64,000 nt of DNA from Acetobacter oeni (GTDB lineage: Bacteria; Pseudomonadota; Alphaproteobacteria; Acetobacterales; Acetobacteraceae), in the NCBI RefSeq assembly GCF_011516825.1, contig NZ_WOTA01000001.1:229224-293223 (forward strand), read 5' to 3'. Of this stretch, positions 9,077 to 18,228 are shown in pieces (positions within the stretch are counted from its first letter, which is position 1; each line of letters begins with the position of its first letter). The notes under the pieces are model-generated. The model made no database searches. It was not told where the DNA came from and saw only the letters and a program-made list of their open reading frames with translations. The position numbers and the translations under genes are program-made.

Positions 9077-10306
9077 TCACGCCTCCGGTGTTTCACGACG
9101 CCACCGGGCAGCCGGCACCATCAGCAGCGGAACGATCCCTGCCAGCGCCGCCAGCGCCGCCACCAGGAAAACCCCCGGCAGCGAAAAATACCGCGCCACC
9201 GTGCCGGAACACAGCGCCGCAATCCCGGCCCCGCTGTCAAAAAAGGCGTCGAACAGCGCAAAAGCCATCCCGCGCCGCGCCGCCGGAACCGTCGCCAGAA
9301 CCGGCAGATTCAACAGCGGATAGCCCATCGAAAACCCGAACCCCGTCACAACCGTCCCCGCCAGCGCCATCACCGGCGTCGGCGCCAGCCAGATCACGCA
9401 AAGCCCGAGCGCCTCAACTACCAGACACATGACAGCCGGCCAGCGCGAACGGACCCGATCGCTCAGATCCGAAAACAGCACCCGCGCCGCCACATGACCG
9501 ACGCCAAACCCCGCAATCCCGGTCCCGGCACTCCCCAGCGGCAGAACGCCCCATCCATGCGCCTCGTAATCCAGAGCCAGAAACGACGTAATCGCCGCAA
9601 ACCCGCACGCATTGGCAAACAGCCCAAGCCCCGGAAGCAGAATCACCGCAAGCAGCGGACCAATGGGCGCAGCGTCATGATGATGCGTGACAGACCCGGG
9701 CCGGATGAAAAACGACACCCCGATCCCGACCAGAGGGATCAGCATGGAAACAACACATGCCAGCCTGAACCCGCCCGGCTGGCCATGGTCAAGCCACGCC
9801 CCGAACACCGATCCCAGAGCCAGCCCCGCAAACAGCCCGAGCCCAACCCACGACACCGCCCGCCCGACGCGCTCCGGCCCCGCCCGGTCAACCGCCCAGA
9901 GCCCGGTCCCGGAAATCACCAGTCCCTCGCCAATACCCATGAAAATCCGTCCCGAGACGATCAGCCCCGTCGCGGCCCGCCGCCCCGCAACGCCCGCATC
10001 GAGGAAAAAGTCAGAGACGGTGTAGGCCAGACCGCAAAACATCATCGCAACCAGCCCGGCCACAACCGCGAACTGCCCGCCCCGCCGGTCCGTCAGATGC
10101 CCGCACCACGGACGCGACAGCAACGTCGCAATCGATTCCAGCCCGATGATCCAGCCAACAAACGTCAGACTGTAACCGGCGTCCCCGTTCAGCCGCTGCG
10201 GCAGGATCGGCAGCGCAATCCCCATCGCCGTCATGCCCAGCAGCGTGATCCCGGCAATCCCCGCCGTGGCGGCCACACCCGACGACGCATGATTGCGCCC
10301 GCTCAT
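9077..10306 (-). CDS. Major facilitator superfamily transporter
   Basis: This 409-residue protein has about twelve transmembrane segments in two halves, with an MFS motif-A-like loop LLSRPWCGHLTDRRGG between helices 2 and 3. The shape matches drug/sugar-efflux MFS proteins. The start overlaps the murJ stop by four bases (10303-10306), and the GNAT gene follows one base after its stop, so all three are translationally coupled. Pairing an exporter with an acetyltransferase suggests a detoxification or metabolite-export unit riding behind murJ. The substrate cannot be inferred. Confidence 0.88.
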   Translation of the reverse strand: MSGRNHASSGVAATAGIAGITLLGMTAMGIALPILPQRLNGDAGYSLTFVGWIIGLESIATLLSRPWCGHLTDRRGGQFAVVAGLVAMMFCGLAYTVSDFFLDAGVAGRRAATGLIVSGRIFMGIGEGLVISGTGLWAVDRAGPERVGRAVSWVGLGLFAGLALGSVFGAWLDHGQPGGFRLACVVSMLIPLVGIGVSFFIRPGSVTHHHDAAPIGPLLAVILLPGLGLFANACGFAAITSFLALDYEAHGWGVLPLGSAGTGIAGFGVGHVAARVLFSDLSDRVRSRWPAVMCLVVEALGLCVIWLAPTPVMALAGTVVTGFGFSMGYPLLNLPVLATVPAARRGMAFALFDAFFDSGAGIAALCSGTVARYFSLPGVFLVAALAALAGIVPLLMVPAARWRRETPEA

Positions 10307-11868
10307 CGGGCCGCGGAACGCCGCCGGATCAGACGCCTGCGCAGCCTTTCCAGAGCGGAAACCAGATCCAGCACGCCCAGCACATGCAGCAGCACGAGAT
10401 ACACTATGCCACCCAGCGGAACCTCTGCCGCAAGACGCATCCCCAGCCAGAACGTGATGTGAGCCACCGGCACCGGCAACAGGACATTGACGATCACCAG
10501 AACAACTCCCATCGCCAGCGCCGCCCCCGTCATCATCACAACCCGGTTGCGCGCCACCTCATCGATCCGCAGCGCATCCCGTCGGTAAAGCAGCATCGAC
10601 AGAATCGTGACATTGACGATCGCCGCCAGACTGCTTGCCAGCGGCGGTCCGACATGCGCCAGAGGCCGCATCAGCAGAAGATTCAGGACCAGGTTGAGCG
10701 CCATCGTAAAGAACCCGACCTTCACCGGCGTCGAAGTGTCGCCACGCGCAAAAAAGGCCGGCGACAGCACCTTGATCAGCACAAACGCCGGCAGCCCCAG
10801 CGCATAGGCCCGCAGAGACTGCGCCGCCAGCGTGCCGTCCAGCAGCGTAAACGACCCGTGCGAAAACAGAACCTGCATGATCGGCGTGCCCAGCGCGATC
10901 AGCCCCGCCATCGCCGGCAGCGTCAGCATCAGCACGTAATCAAGAGCCCGCCCCTGGAGCCGGTGCGCCTCGTCATGCTCGCCCGCCGCCAGATGCCGGG
11001 TCAGAACCGGCAGCAGCGTCGTCCCCGCCGCAGCCCCCAGAACCCCGAGCGGCAGCTGGTTCAGTCGGTCGGCGAAATACATCAGCGACACACTGCCCGT
11101 CGGCAGCAACGTCGCAATAATCGTGTCGATCGTCAGATTGATCTGTGTGACACCGCTCCCGATCAGCCCGGGCAACATCCGGCGCCCAAGCAAACGAATA
11201 CGCGGTGTCAGACGGGGGGGCAGGGGGGTGATGTCAAACCCGGCCCGCCGCGCCGCGATCATCAGCAACCCCAGCTGCACCACACCGGACACCGTGACAC
11301 CCCACGCCGCCGCATGGGCCACGGAAGGGAAATAAGGTGTCGCAAACAGAATGAAGGCAATGCCGATGACATTGAAAGCCAGATAAGCCGCCGCTGCCAT
11401 GCTGAACCGGTGCAGCCCGTTCAGCACGCCCGAAACCAGCGCCGCCGCGCAGATCAGCACCAGATAGGGGAACGTGATCCGGCTCAGCGTCACCCCGAGA
11501 TCATATTGCGGCCCGTTGGCCACAAACCCCGGTGCAATCACCCGCAGAACATTCGGCATGAAAATCTCGCCGAGAATGCAGAGAGTGATCAGCCAGGTCA
11601 GCAGAACACCAAAGACCCGCCGCGCCAGCAGCCGCGCTTCCGCCTCGCCGTCTTCAGCCAGAATCGAAGAGAACAGCGGCACAAACGCCGCGTTGAACGC
11701 CCCCTCGCCAAACAGACGACGAAACATGTTCGGCAGCCGGAACGCCACCAGATACGCATCCTGCATCGGCCCGGCGCCCATGAAAGCAGCAAAAAGCTGA
11801 TCACGAACCAGACCGAGAACACGGCTGAGCATCGTCCAGACACTGACTGAGAAGAATCCTTTAAGCAT
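10303..11868 (-). CDS. murJ: Lipid II flippase MurJ
   Basis: This 521-residue polytopic protein with about 14 membrane helices belongs to the MurJ/MviN branch of the MOP superfamily. The N-terminus (LSRVLGLVRDQLFAAFMGAG) and the RLPNMFRRLFGEGAFNAAFVP segment are hallmark MurJ sequences, containing the conserved arginines that line the lipid II cavity. It moves lipid-linked peptidoglycan precursor across the inner membrane and should be essential. The length equals that of the family. ATG at 11868 is preceded by an A/G-rich tract. It is the first gene of a coupled operon with an MFS exporter and a GNAT protein, which is not a universal neighbourhood. Confidence 0.96.
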   Translation of the reverse strand: MLKGFFSVSVWTMLSRVLGLVRDQLFAAFMGAGPMQDAYLVAFRLPNMFRRLFGEGAFNAAFVPLFSSILAEDGEAEARLLARRVFGVLLTWLITLCILGEIFMPNVLRVIAPGFVANGPQYDLGVTLSRITFPYLVLICAAALVSGVLNGLHRFSMAAAAYLAFNVIGIAFILFATPYFPSVAHAAAWGVTVSGVVQLGLLMIAARRAGFDITPLPPRLTPRIRLLGRRMLPGLIGSGVTQINLTIDTIIATLLPTGSVSLMYFADRLNQLPLGVLGAAAGTTLLPVLTRHLAAGEHDEAHRLQGRALDYVLMLTLPAMAGLIALGTPIMQVLFSHGSFTLLDGTLAAQSLRAYALGLPAFVLIKVLSPAFFARGDTSTPVKVGFFTMALNLVLNLLLMRPLAHVGPPLASSLAAIVNVTILSMLLYRRDALRIDEVARNRVVMMTGAALAMGVVLVIVNVLLPVPVAHITFWLGMRLAAEVPLGGIVYLVLLHVLGVLDLVSALERLRRRLIRRRSAAR

Positions 11869-12050
11869 GAGCGCTTATAGAGAACCCATGACGTTGCCGG
11901 AAAGACCGCAGATCAAAGACTTTTCATCGGATTTTTGCCCGGAGGGTCTGCCCCCGCGTTGCCCCGGAGCTTTTTGCCGGTATGGCTCCGCTCCGCGCAC
12001 TGCTATAGGAGAGACCGTCGTTTAGTCAGCCTCACGCCGGAGTTGCGATT

Positions 12051-12260
12051 ATGACACAGTTCAGGCTCCCCCGATCGCCGATCACCTCGACAGCCATCGT
12101 CAGAATGGTGGCCATCGGACTCGGCGCCGTGTTTCTGGCCTTCGCCGTGCGCTTCGCACTGGAAATGCCCGACGTCATGCCCGGCAACGCAGCCGGAATC
12201 CTCGCGCTCGTCGCCCTGGGCACCATTCTCATTCTGGGCGCAATCTGGATCGCCATCTGA
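12051..12260 (+). CDS. Small two-helix membrane protein
   Basis: This 69-residue protein consists of two hydrophobic helices (about residues 17-36 and 47-68) joined by a short loop, so it is a small inner-membrane protein of unknown function. The ATG is preceded by CGGAG eight bases upstream, and a perfect hairpin terminator follows immediately after the stop. It stands alone on the plus strand, divergent from murJ, and converges with a 35-aa reading frame on the other strand. No family is recognised. Confidence 0.75.
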   Translation: MTQFRLPRSPITSTAIVRMVAIGLGAVFLAFAVRFALEMPDVMPGNAAGILALVALGTILILGAIWIAI

Positions 12261-12263
12261 AAA

Positions 12264-12288
12264 AAAACCCGCCGGAAAGGCGGGTTTT
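12264..12288. terminator. Strong bidirectional intrinsic terminator
   Basis: A perfect 10-bp stem, AAAACCCGCC (12264-12273) and GGCGGGTTTT (12279-12288), with a five-base loop. The A/T ends supply a U-tract on either strand. It lies three bases after the stop of the small membrane protein and about 70 bases past the stop of the minus-strand 35-aa peptide gene. Confidence 0.9.
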
Positions 12289-12360
12289 CTTAACTTTGCA
12301 GACCATTCCGGTCACGTCAGCCCGGCGCTTTCGCCGCGACGTTCCGAACGTCAGCCCTGA

Positions 12361-12468
12361 TTACTTATCGGCAGGGGTGACCGGCACTGCATTTTTAGAG
12401 TGATCATGAGCAGCCACGAGCACAGCTACGAGGCTGCTTGAGAAAATGCGTGCGATCCGGGTGACCAT
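12361..12468 (-). CDS. Small 35-residue peptide with hydrophobic N-terminus
   Basis: This is a short reading frame with good translation signals: AGGAG lies eight bases before the ATG. The peptide starts MVTRIARIFSSSLVAVLVAA, a basic N-terminus plus a hydrophobic core ending in Ala-Ala like a signal peptide or single membrane anchor, followed by a polar HDHSKNAVPVTPADK tail. Its stop is followed by a GACGTTC-C-GAACGTC inverted repeat (12338-12352) and the shared terminator at 12264-12288. No family is recognised. It could be a membrane micropeptide or a secreted peptide; a chance open frame is less likely given the ribosome binding site and the sensible composition. Confidence 0.6.
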   Translation of the reverse strand: MVTRIARIFSSSLVAVLVAAHDHSKNAVPVTPADK

Positions 12469-12584
12469 GGCGATGCTCCTGAGGAGGTTCTGCTATGAAG
12501 ATTAGCAGCCTGCGGCCTTCAGGTAAATTTAAATCGTATATCCGACATGAAAATTTCACATAGCTTCACACAGGCGCAACAGAG

Positions 12585-13340
12585 TTACAGGCAGTTCAGA
12601 ATCCGACCCAGTTTCCGTGTCGTCGGCAACACATCCCGCCGTCCTTCCCAGTCACGCCGCTCCGCGTCGGAAATGACGGCAATCCGGTCATATTCCCCGT
12701 TGCCCCGGGCAGACACCCGCTCCCGTACTTCGTCGCCGGAAAGAGGCGTCCTCAGCGGAATCCCGATATCGACGATGTGGGTCCCGGTATGTGTCACCGC
12801 GAGCAACGGCTCGCCGATCTCCAGATCCTCCCGCGTCAGTCCCAACTCCTCCTCCGCCTCCGCCGCGATCTGATCCGCCAGACAGACAGAATCGTCGCCG
12901 TCCCGCGCCTCGACCGTACCCGCCGGCGGCGACTGCCAGAATCCTCCAAGATACAGGGAAGACGCAGCGCGCCGCGCCATCACAAACCCATCGGCACATC
13001 GCAGCGCACCGCAAACCGCCAGCTGCCGTAACGGCCGGTCTCCGAAAATCAGCGGGTCCCGCATCTGCGCGAGCGCATGACGATAATCGGTCCAGTGCCC
13101 CCCGATCCTTCCGGGCATGAGCCGGTCCGCAGAAAAAATCCGGCCATTGAACAGCTCCGGCCGCGCCGCCTTCGCCTCATCCCAGATGGCCGTCACACGC
13201 GCTTCGACCGCATCGGAAAACGCAGGCCCGGCCGCCCCGGTCACAACAGTCAGGCCCGGCAACAGCTTCATCTCCGTCCAGCCGCCAAACTCACCTCCGG
13301 TCATCGCATCGCTCCTGGTCGTCTCCGCTTTTTCTTTCAT
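12585..13340 (-). CDS. Nudix-like hydrolase
   Basis: This 251-residue protein has a Nudix fold signature in its second half: SPPAGTVEARD followed by QIAAEAEEELGL, close to the GX5EX7REUXEEXGU Nudix box but with Ala in place of the Arg of REUXEE. The flanking LGGFW and THTGTHIVDIG strands fit. Such proteins cleave nucleoside-diphosphate-X compounds; the long N-terminal domain recalls UDP-sugar-type Nudix members. ATG at 13340 is chosen because GGAGGGAAGG lies just upstream. It is monocistronic and divergent from the transglutaminase operon. The altered Arg leaves activity uncertain. Confidence 0.75.
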   Translation of the reverse strand: MKEKAETTRSDAMTGGEFGGWTEMKLLPGLTVVTGAAGPAFSDAVEARVTAIWDEAKAARPELFNGRIFSADRLMPGRIGGHWTDYRHALAQMRDPLIFGDRPLRQLAVCGALRCADGFVMARRAASSLYLGGFWQSPPAGTVEARDGDDSVCLADQIAAEAEEELGLTREDLEIGEPLLAVTHTGTHIVDIGIPLRTPLSGDEVRERVSARGNGEYDRIAVISDAERRDWEGRRDVLPTTRKLGRILNCL

Positions 13341-13472
13341 CGTCCTTCCCTCCGGGCAGCCCGGTCCGTCCTCCGGGATCAACATTTTTTTGAGACCGCA
13401 ACGAAATAGGCCTGTCAGCCGCGCCGGTGCTGGGCTTAACTCGTCTCACGAACGGCGCTGGAAAGATTACAG

Positions 13473-16400
13473 ATGACACTCAATGTCGCCCTGACTCACA
13501 AAACAACCTACGATTACGATCACCCGGTCACACTCGGACCGCAGATCATCCGGCTGCGTCCCGCCGCCCACGCCCGGACAAATATCCTTTCCTACGCCCT
13601 CAAAATCGAACCGGAACCGCATTTCATCAACTGGATGCAGGACCCGTCAGGCAACTGGCAGGCCCGCGTCGTCTTCCCCGAACGAGTCGACCACTTCCAC
13701 GTCACCGTCGATCTCGTCGCCGATATGGCCACCATCAACCCGTTCGACTTCTTTCTGGAACCCCAGGCCGAAACCTGGCCCTTCACCTACGATCACGTCC
13801 TCGACCAGGAACTCGCGCCCTATCGCAACCTTGATGAACCCGGTCCGAAACTCTCGGCCTTCCTCGACGAAATCCCGCTCACCGAACAGCATACCGTCGA
13901 TATGCTGGTCGCCCTCAACCAGGCCGTTCAGAAGCGCATCAGCTACGTCGTCCGCATGGAACCCGGCGTCTGGACACCCGAACAGACACTCTCCGAAGGT
14001 AAAGGTTCCTGCCGCGACAGCGCCTGGCTGCTGGTGCAGACCCTCCGCCATCTCGGCTTCGCGGCCCGCTTCGTCTCCGGCTACCTGATCCAGCTCGTCG
14101 CCGACGAAAAGCCCGTCGAAGGCCCCGCCGGACCGGAGGCCGACTTCACCGACCTGCACGCCTGGGCCGAAGTCTATCTCCCCGGCGCTGGCTGGATCGG
14201 CCTGGACGCCACCTCCGGCATGCTGACCGGAGAAGGCCATATCCCCCTCGCGGCCACCCCCGAACCCACCTCCGCCGCCGCCATCTCCGGCGGTGTCGAA
14301 AAATGCGAAACGACCTTCGGCTTCGACATGCAGGTGCGCCGCATCGCCGAAACCCCACGCACGACAAAGCCCTACGATGAGAACACCTGGCGCGCCATCC
14401 TCGCCGCCGGCGACGAGGTCGATGCCCGGCTGAACGCCGGAGACGTTCGCCTCACCATGGGCGGTGAACCCACCTTCATCGCCGCCGCCGACATGGACGC
14501 GCCCGAATGGAATATCGAGGCCCTCGGCCCGACCAAACGCGCTTATGCCGGACGCCTCCTGCGCCGCCTGATGCCCATGTGGTCTCCGGGTTCGGCCTTC
14601 ATGACCCTGTTCGGCAAACACTACCCCGGCGAACAGCTGCCCCGCTGGGCGCTTACCTGCTACTGGCGCGCGGACGGCGAACCCGTCTGGACCGACCGCT
14701 CCCTGCTCGCCCTGGATGACGACACGGACACCGCCACCGGGCACGACGCCCGCCGCTTCGCCCGCGCCCTCGCCGAAAAACTCCAGGTCGATCCGGAACT
14801 GGTCACCCCCGCCTACGAAGACATCCACTACTATCTCTGGCGCGAACACCGCCTCCCGGCCAACGTCCTGGCCGAAGACTCGAAACTCAACGATCCGCTG
14901 GAACGCGACCGCCTCGCCCGCGTCTTCGAGCGCGGCCTGTCCCGCGAGTCCGGCTTCGTGCTGCCCCTCCGCGTCGTCCCGCAGAACGGCACGCGCCGCT
15001 GGCAGTCCGGCCGCTGGTTCCTGCGCGGCGACATCATCTTCCTTGTCCCAGGCGACGCCTCCATCGGCTTCCGCCTGCCGCTGCAAAGCCTCCCCTGGGC
15101 CGAAGCCGACCACATCGACCAGCAGGTCGAGGCCGATCCTTTCGCACCGAAAACCCCGCTTCCGCCCCACCCGTCCTTCGTCCGCCGCACCGGCACAGTC
15201 TACGGCGCCTCCGTGCCCGACCTGATCGCCCGTTCCGGACGCCCTCCCGAAGGCTCCGTGCCGCAACTCTCCGATCTTCCGGCCCTGCCACCTTATCCGG
15301 TCCGCAAGGCATGGCGCCTCACCACCGCTCAGGCCTTCGACGAAAACCTCCTCGCCATCGACCGTGAGGAGCCGGACGAAGTCCGCACCGCGCTGACCGT
15401 CGAGACCCGCAACGGCATCCTGCACGTCTTTTTCCCGCCACTCAGCGCCATCGAAGACTGGCTCGACCTCTGCGCCGCCGTGGAAGCGACCGCCGCCGAA
15501 ACCGGCCGGAAAGTCGTGCTGGAAGGCTACGCCCCGCCGCGCGACCCCCGTGTTCCGTCCTTCTCCATCACCCCCGATCCCGGCGTCATCGAAGTCAACG
15601 TCCACCCCGCCGCAAGCTGGGACGAATACGAAATCCGCAGCCGCCAGCTCTATGACGAAGCCCGCTCCGTCGGCCTCATCGCCGAAAAATTCATGCTCGA
15701 CGGACGCCATGTCGGCACCGGCGGCGGCAACCACGTCGTCATGGGGGCGGCGAGGGCGGAAGACAGCCCCTTCCTCCGGCGCCCCGACCTCCTCCGGTCA
15801 ATGGTCAGCTTCTGGCATAACCACCCGTCGCTGTCCTACCTGTTCAGCGGCCTGTTCATCGGCCCCAGCTCACAGCACCCCCGCATCGACGAAGCCCGGC
15901 AGGATTCCCTTTACGAACTGGAAATCGCCTTCCGGCAGGTCAGCCGGCAGCACCTCACACCGCCCTGGCTGACAGACCGCCTGTTCCGCAATCTGTTCGC
16001 CGACATCACCGGCAACACCCACCGTACAGAGTTCTGCATCGACAAACTCTACGCCCCCGAAAGCGCCTCGGGCCGCCTCGGCCTCGTGGAATACCGCGCC
16101 TTCGAAATGCCGCCACACCACCGGATGGCCGCCGCCCAGTCGCTTCTCATGCGGGCCTGCATCGCCACTTTCTGGAAAACGCCCTACGAACGCCGCCTCA
16201 TCCGGTGGGGCACCCGCCTCCATGACGATTTCATGCTGCCCCATTACGTCGAACAGGATTTCCGGGACGCCATCGCCGAACTGAACCAGCTTGGCGCCCC
16301 CCTCGACGCCGACTGGTTCCTGCCCCATTTCGAATTCAGGTTCCCCGAAATCGGCTCCGTCTCCGAACTCGGCATGACCCTCGAACTCCGCACCGCCCTC

Positions 16401-16880
16401 GAACCCTGGAACACACTCGCCGAAGAACCGGCCGCCGGCGGCACCGCCCGCTACGTCGACAGCTCGGTCGAGCGCGTCCAGGTCCTCGTTTCCGGCTGGG
16501 TCGATGAACGCTACATCCTGTCCTGCAACGGCGTCGGCGTCCCGCTGAGCCGCACCGAACGACAGGGCGAATATGTCGGCGGCGTCCGCTTCAAAGCCTG
16601 GAATCCGCCCAGTTCCCTGCATCCGACCATCGGCGTCGAAACCCCGCTGGTGTTCGACATCTGCGATACCTGGTCCGGCCGCAGCATCGGCGGCCTCACC
16701 TATCACGTCGTCCACCCCGGCGGCCGCAGCTACGAAACCCGCCCGGTTAACGCAAACGAGGCGGAAGCCCGCCGCCGCATCAGATTCTTCCCGTTCGGAC
16801 ACACCCCCGGCACCATGAAAATCCCCGTAACGGAACGCTCCCTCGAACAGCCCCGCACACTCGACCTGCGCCGGTTCTGA
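13473..16880 (+). CDS. Large transglutaminase-like protein with DUF2126 domain
   Basis: This 1135-residue protein has three parts: an N-terminal beta domain (residues 1-90) typical of bacterial transglutaminase-like proteins, a papain-fold core with apparent catalytic Cys180 (GKGSCRDS), His229 (LHAWAEV) and Asp245 (GLDATSG), and a very long C-terminal DUF2126 region that includes an HNHPSLSYLFSG segment and an amidoligase-like YEIRSRQLYDEA stretch. No signal peptide is present. It opens a four-gene operon with a zinc-metallopeptidase, an ATP-grasp/alpha-E fusion and a second transglutaminase. Clusters of this composition are known by comparative genomics and are predicted to form and cleave peptide or isopeptide bonds; a direct substrate has not been established. 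The family is certain, the function inferred. Confidence 0.9.
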   Translation: MTLNVALTHKTTYDYDHPVTLGPQIIRLRPAAHARTNILSYALKIEPEPHFINWMQDPSGNWQARVVFPERVDHFHVTVDLVADMATINPFDFFLEPQAETWPFTYDHVLDQELAPYRNLDEPGPKLSAFLDEIPLTEQHTVDMLVALNQAVQKRISYVVRMEPGVWTPEQTLSEGKGSCRDSAWLLVQTLRHLGFAARFVSGYLIQLVADEKPVEGPAGPEADFTDLHAWAEVYLPGAGWIGLDATSGMLTGEGHIPLAATPEPTSAAAISGGVEKCETTFGFDMQVRRIAETPRTTKPYDENTWRAILAAGDEVDARLNAGDVRLTMGGEPTFIAAADMDAPEWNIEALGPTKRAYAGRLLRRLMPMWSPGSAFMTLFGKHYPGEQLPRWALTCYWRADGEPVWTDRSLLALDDDTDTATGHDARRFARALAEKLQVDPELVTPAYEDIHYYLWREHRLPANVLAEDSKLNDPLERDRLARVFERGLSRESGFVLPLRVVPQNGTRRWQSGRWFLRGDIIFLVPGDASIGFRLPLQSLPWAEADHIDQQVEADPFAPKTPLPPHPSFVRRTGTVYGASVPDLIARSGRPPEGSVPQLSDLPALPPYPVRKAWRLTTAQAFDENLLAIDREEPDEVRTALTVETRNGILHVFFPPLSAIEDWLDLCAAVEATAAETGRKVVLEGYAPPRDPRVPSFSITPDPGVIEVNVHPAASWDEYEIRSRQLYDEARSVGLIAEKFMLDGRHVGTGGGNHVVMGAARAEDSPFLRRPDLLRSMVSFWHNHPSLSYLFSGLFIGPSSQHPRIDEARQDSLYELEIAFRQVSRQHLTPPWLTDRLFRNLFADITGNTHRTEFCIDKLYAPESASGRLGLVEYRAFEMPPHHRMAAAQSLLMRACIATFWKTPYERRLIRWGTRLHDDFMLPHYVEQDFRDAIAELNQLGAPLDADWFLPHFEFRFPEIGSVSELGMTLELRTALEPWNTLAEEPAAGGTARYVDSSVERVQVLVSGWVDERYILSCNGVGVPLSRTERQGEYVGGVRFKAWNPPSSLHPTIGVETPLVFDICDTWSGRSIGGLTYHVVHPGGRSYETRPVNANEAEARRRIRFFPFGHTPGTMKIPVTERSLEQPRTLDLRRF

Positions 16881-16967
16881 CCCGGAGCAGGGCGGGGCAG
16901 GGAAACGAACGATGTGTTCCTGCGTTCATCGAAACGATCCGGTAACAGAGGCGGGAGCCGACCGATT

Positions 16968-18077
16968 ATGAAACTCTTCGTCTGTCAGGGATGCCGGCAG
17001 ATCGTCTTCTTCGAGAATACGTTTTGCGAAAAATGCTCAAGACGGCTCGGTTTTTGCAGCGAGAGCCTCAATATGCTCGCTCTCGACCCCGGCGGCGACG
17101 ATCCGGCCGCGCCCGCCAGCGGCCCCGCAACCGGGGACTGGCTGCCCGCCGCCCGGCGTGGCGCCGCGCCGGCACGCCGCTTCTGCGCCAATGCCGGATA
17201 CGATGTCTGCAACTGGCTGCTCCCGGAAGGCTCCACGGACACGTTCTGCGTCGCCTGCCGCTACAACCACGTCATCCCCGATCTGACAAAAGACGGAAAC
17301 CAGGGCCGCTGGAGCAAACTCGAACAGGCCAAACACCGGCTGTTTTACAGCCTGCTCAGACTGAACCTGCCCATGCAGTCCCGCGCCGAAAACCCGACCG
17401 GCGGCCTGATGTTCAACTTCCCCGATGACCCGGCCGACGGCGACCCCTCGCATAAAATCATGACCGGCCACGACGAGGGCGAAATCACCATCGCCCTGCG
17501 CGAAGCCGACGATGTCGAACGCGAGAAAATGCGTGTCGAAATGGGCGAACATTACCGCACGCTTCTCGGCCACTTCCGGCACGAGGTCGGACATTATTAC
17601 TGGAATGTCCTCGTCCGCGACGCAGGCAATACCGATGCCTGCCGCGCAGTCTTCGGCGATGATTCACAGGATTACGGCGCCGCGTTGCAGGCACATTATC
17701 AGAACGGACCACCCGCCGGCTGGCCGGAACAGTATGTGAGCGCCTATGCGACAACCCACCCCTGGGAAGATTTCGCCGAGACCTGGGCCCATTACCTGCA
17801 TATCGTCGATACGCTGGAAACCGCCGTCGCCTACGGCATCGCCGTCGATCCGTCCGTCGTCCGGGATGACAGCCTCACACAGCATTTCGAGTTCGACCCC
17901 TACGAAGCCGGCTCATTCGACCAGATCCTTCAGGCCTGGCTGCCCCTGACCCTCGCTGTCAATTCGCTCAACCGCTCCATGGGACAGCAGGATCTTTACC
18001 CCTTCGTCATTACCCCCGCGATCGCAAACAAACTGCATTTCATTCACCGGCTGGTTCATCACCTGCCGTTTTCATAA
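16968..18077 (+). CDS. Putative zinc-binding metallopeptidase with zinc ribbon
   Basis: The 369-residue protein starts MKLFVCQGCRQ and has an N-terminal zinc ribbon (CQGC then CEKC), followed by another Cys-rich segment (CNWL, CVACRYN) near residue 90. The catalytic HEVGH motif lies at residues 205-209, with a downstream acidic WEDFAETWAHYLH segment that likely gives the third zinc ligand. ATG 16968 is preferred over an upstream in-frame ATG because GGGAG precedes it. It sits between the large transglutaminase and the ATP-grasp gene, so it probably hydrolyses peptide bonds made by, or antagonistic to, those enzymes. It is cytosolic by absence of a signal sequence. Confidence 0.85.
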   Translation: MKLFVCQGCRQIVFFENTFCEKCSRRLGFCSESLNMLALDPGGDDPAAPASGPATGDWLPAARRGAAPARRFCANAGYDVCNWLLPEGSTDTFCVACRYNHVIPDLTKDGNQGRWSKLEQAKHRLFYSLLRLNLPMQSRAENPTGGLMFNFPDDPADGDPSHKIMTGHDEGEITIALREADDVEREKMRVEMGEHYRTLLGHFRHEVGHYYWNVLVRDAGNTDACRAVFGDDSQDYGAALQAHYQNGPPAGWPEQYVSAYATTHPWEDFAETWAHYLHIVDTLETAVAYGIAVDPSVVRDDSLTQHFEFDPYEAGSFDQILQAWLPLTLAVNSLNRSMGQQDLYPFVITPAIANKLHFIHRLVHHLPFS

Positions 18078-18228
18078 AGTCCCCGACCCGCACAGATCCC
18101 GCCCCGCACAGTTTCCCGACCGGACAGCGCGGACACCCTGACAGCAGACCGTCCGCCAGGCGCTTTTCAGAAGCTGAATGAAAAGTCAGGATTGCGCGTG
18201 TCGACGGCAACCTCCTAGAACGGCACGC

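Noticed and set aside
8975..10462. 495-codon plus-strand frame over the MFS gene
   Set aside because: Repetitive Arg/Pro-rich product, antisense to a real transporter gene.
13647..15734. Long minus-strand open frame inside the large transglutaminase gene
   Set aside because: Antisense to a gene with clear motifs; the composition follows from GC-rich third positions and no domain or ribosome binding site is present.
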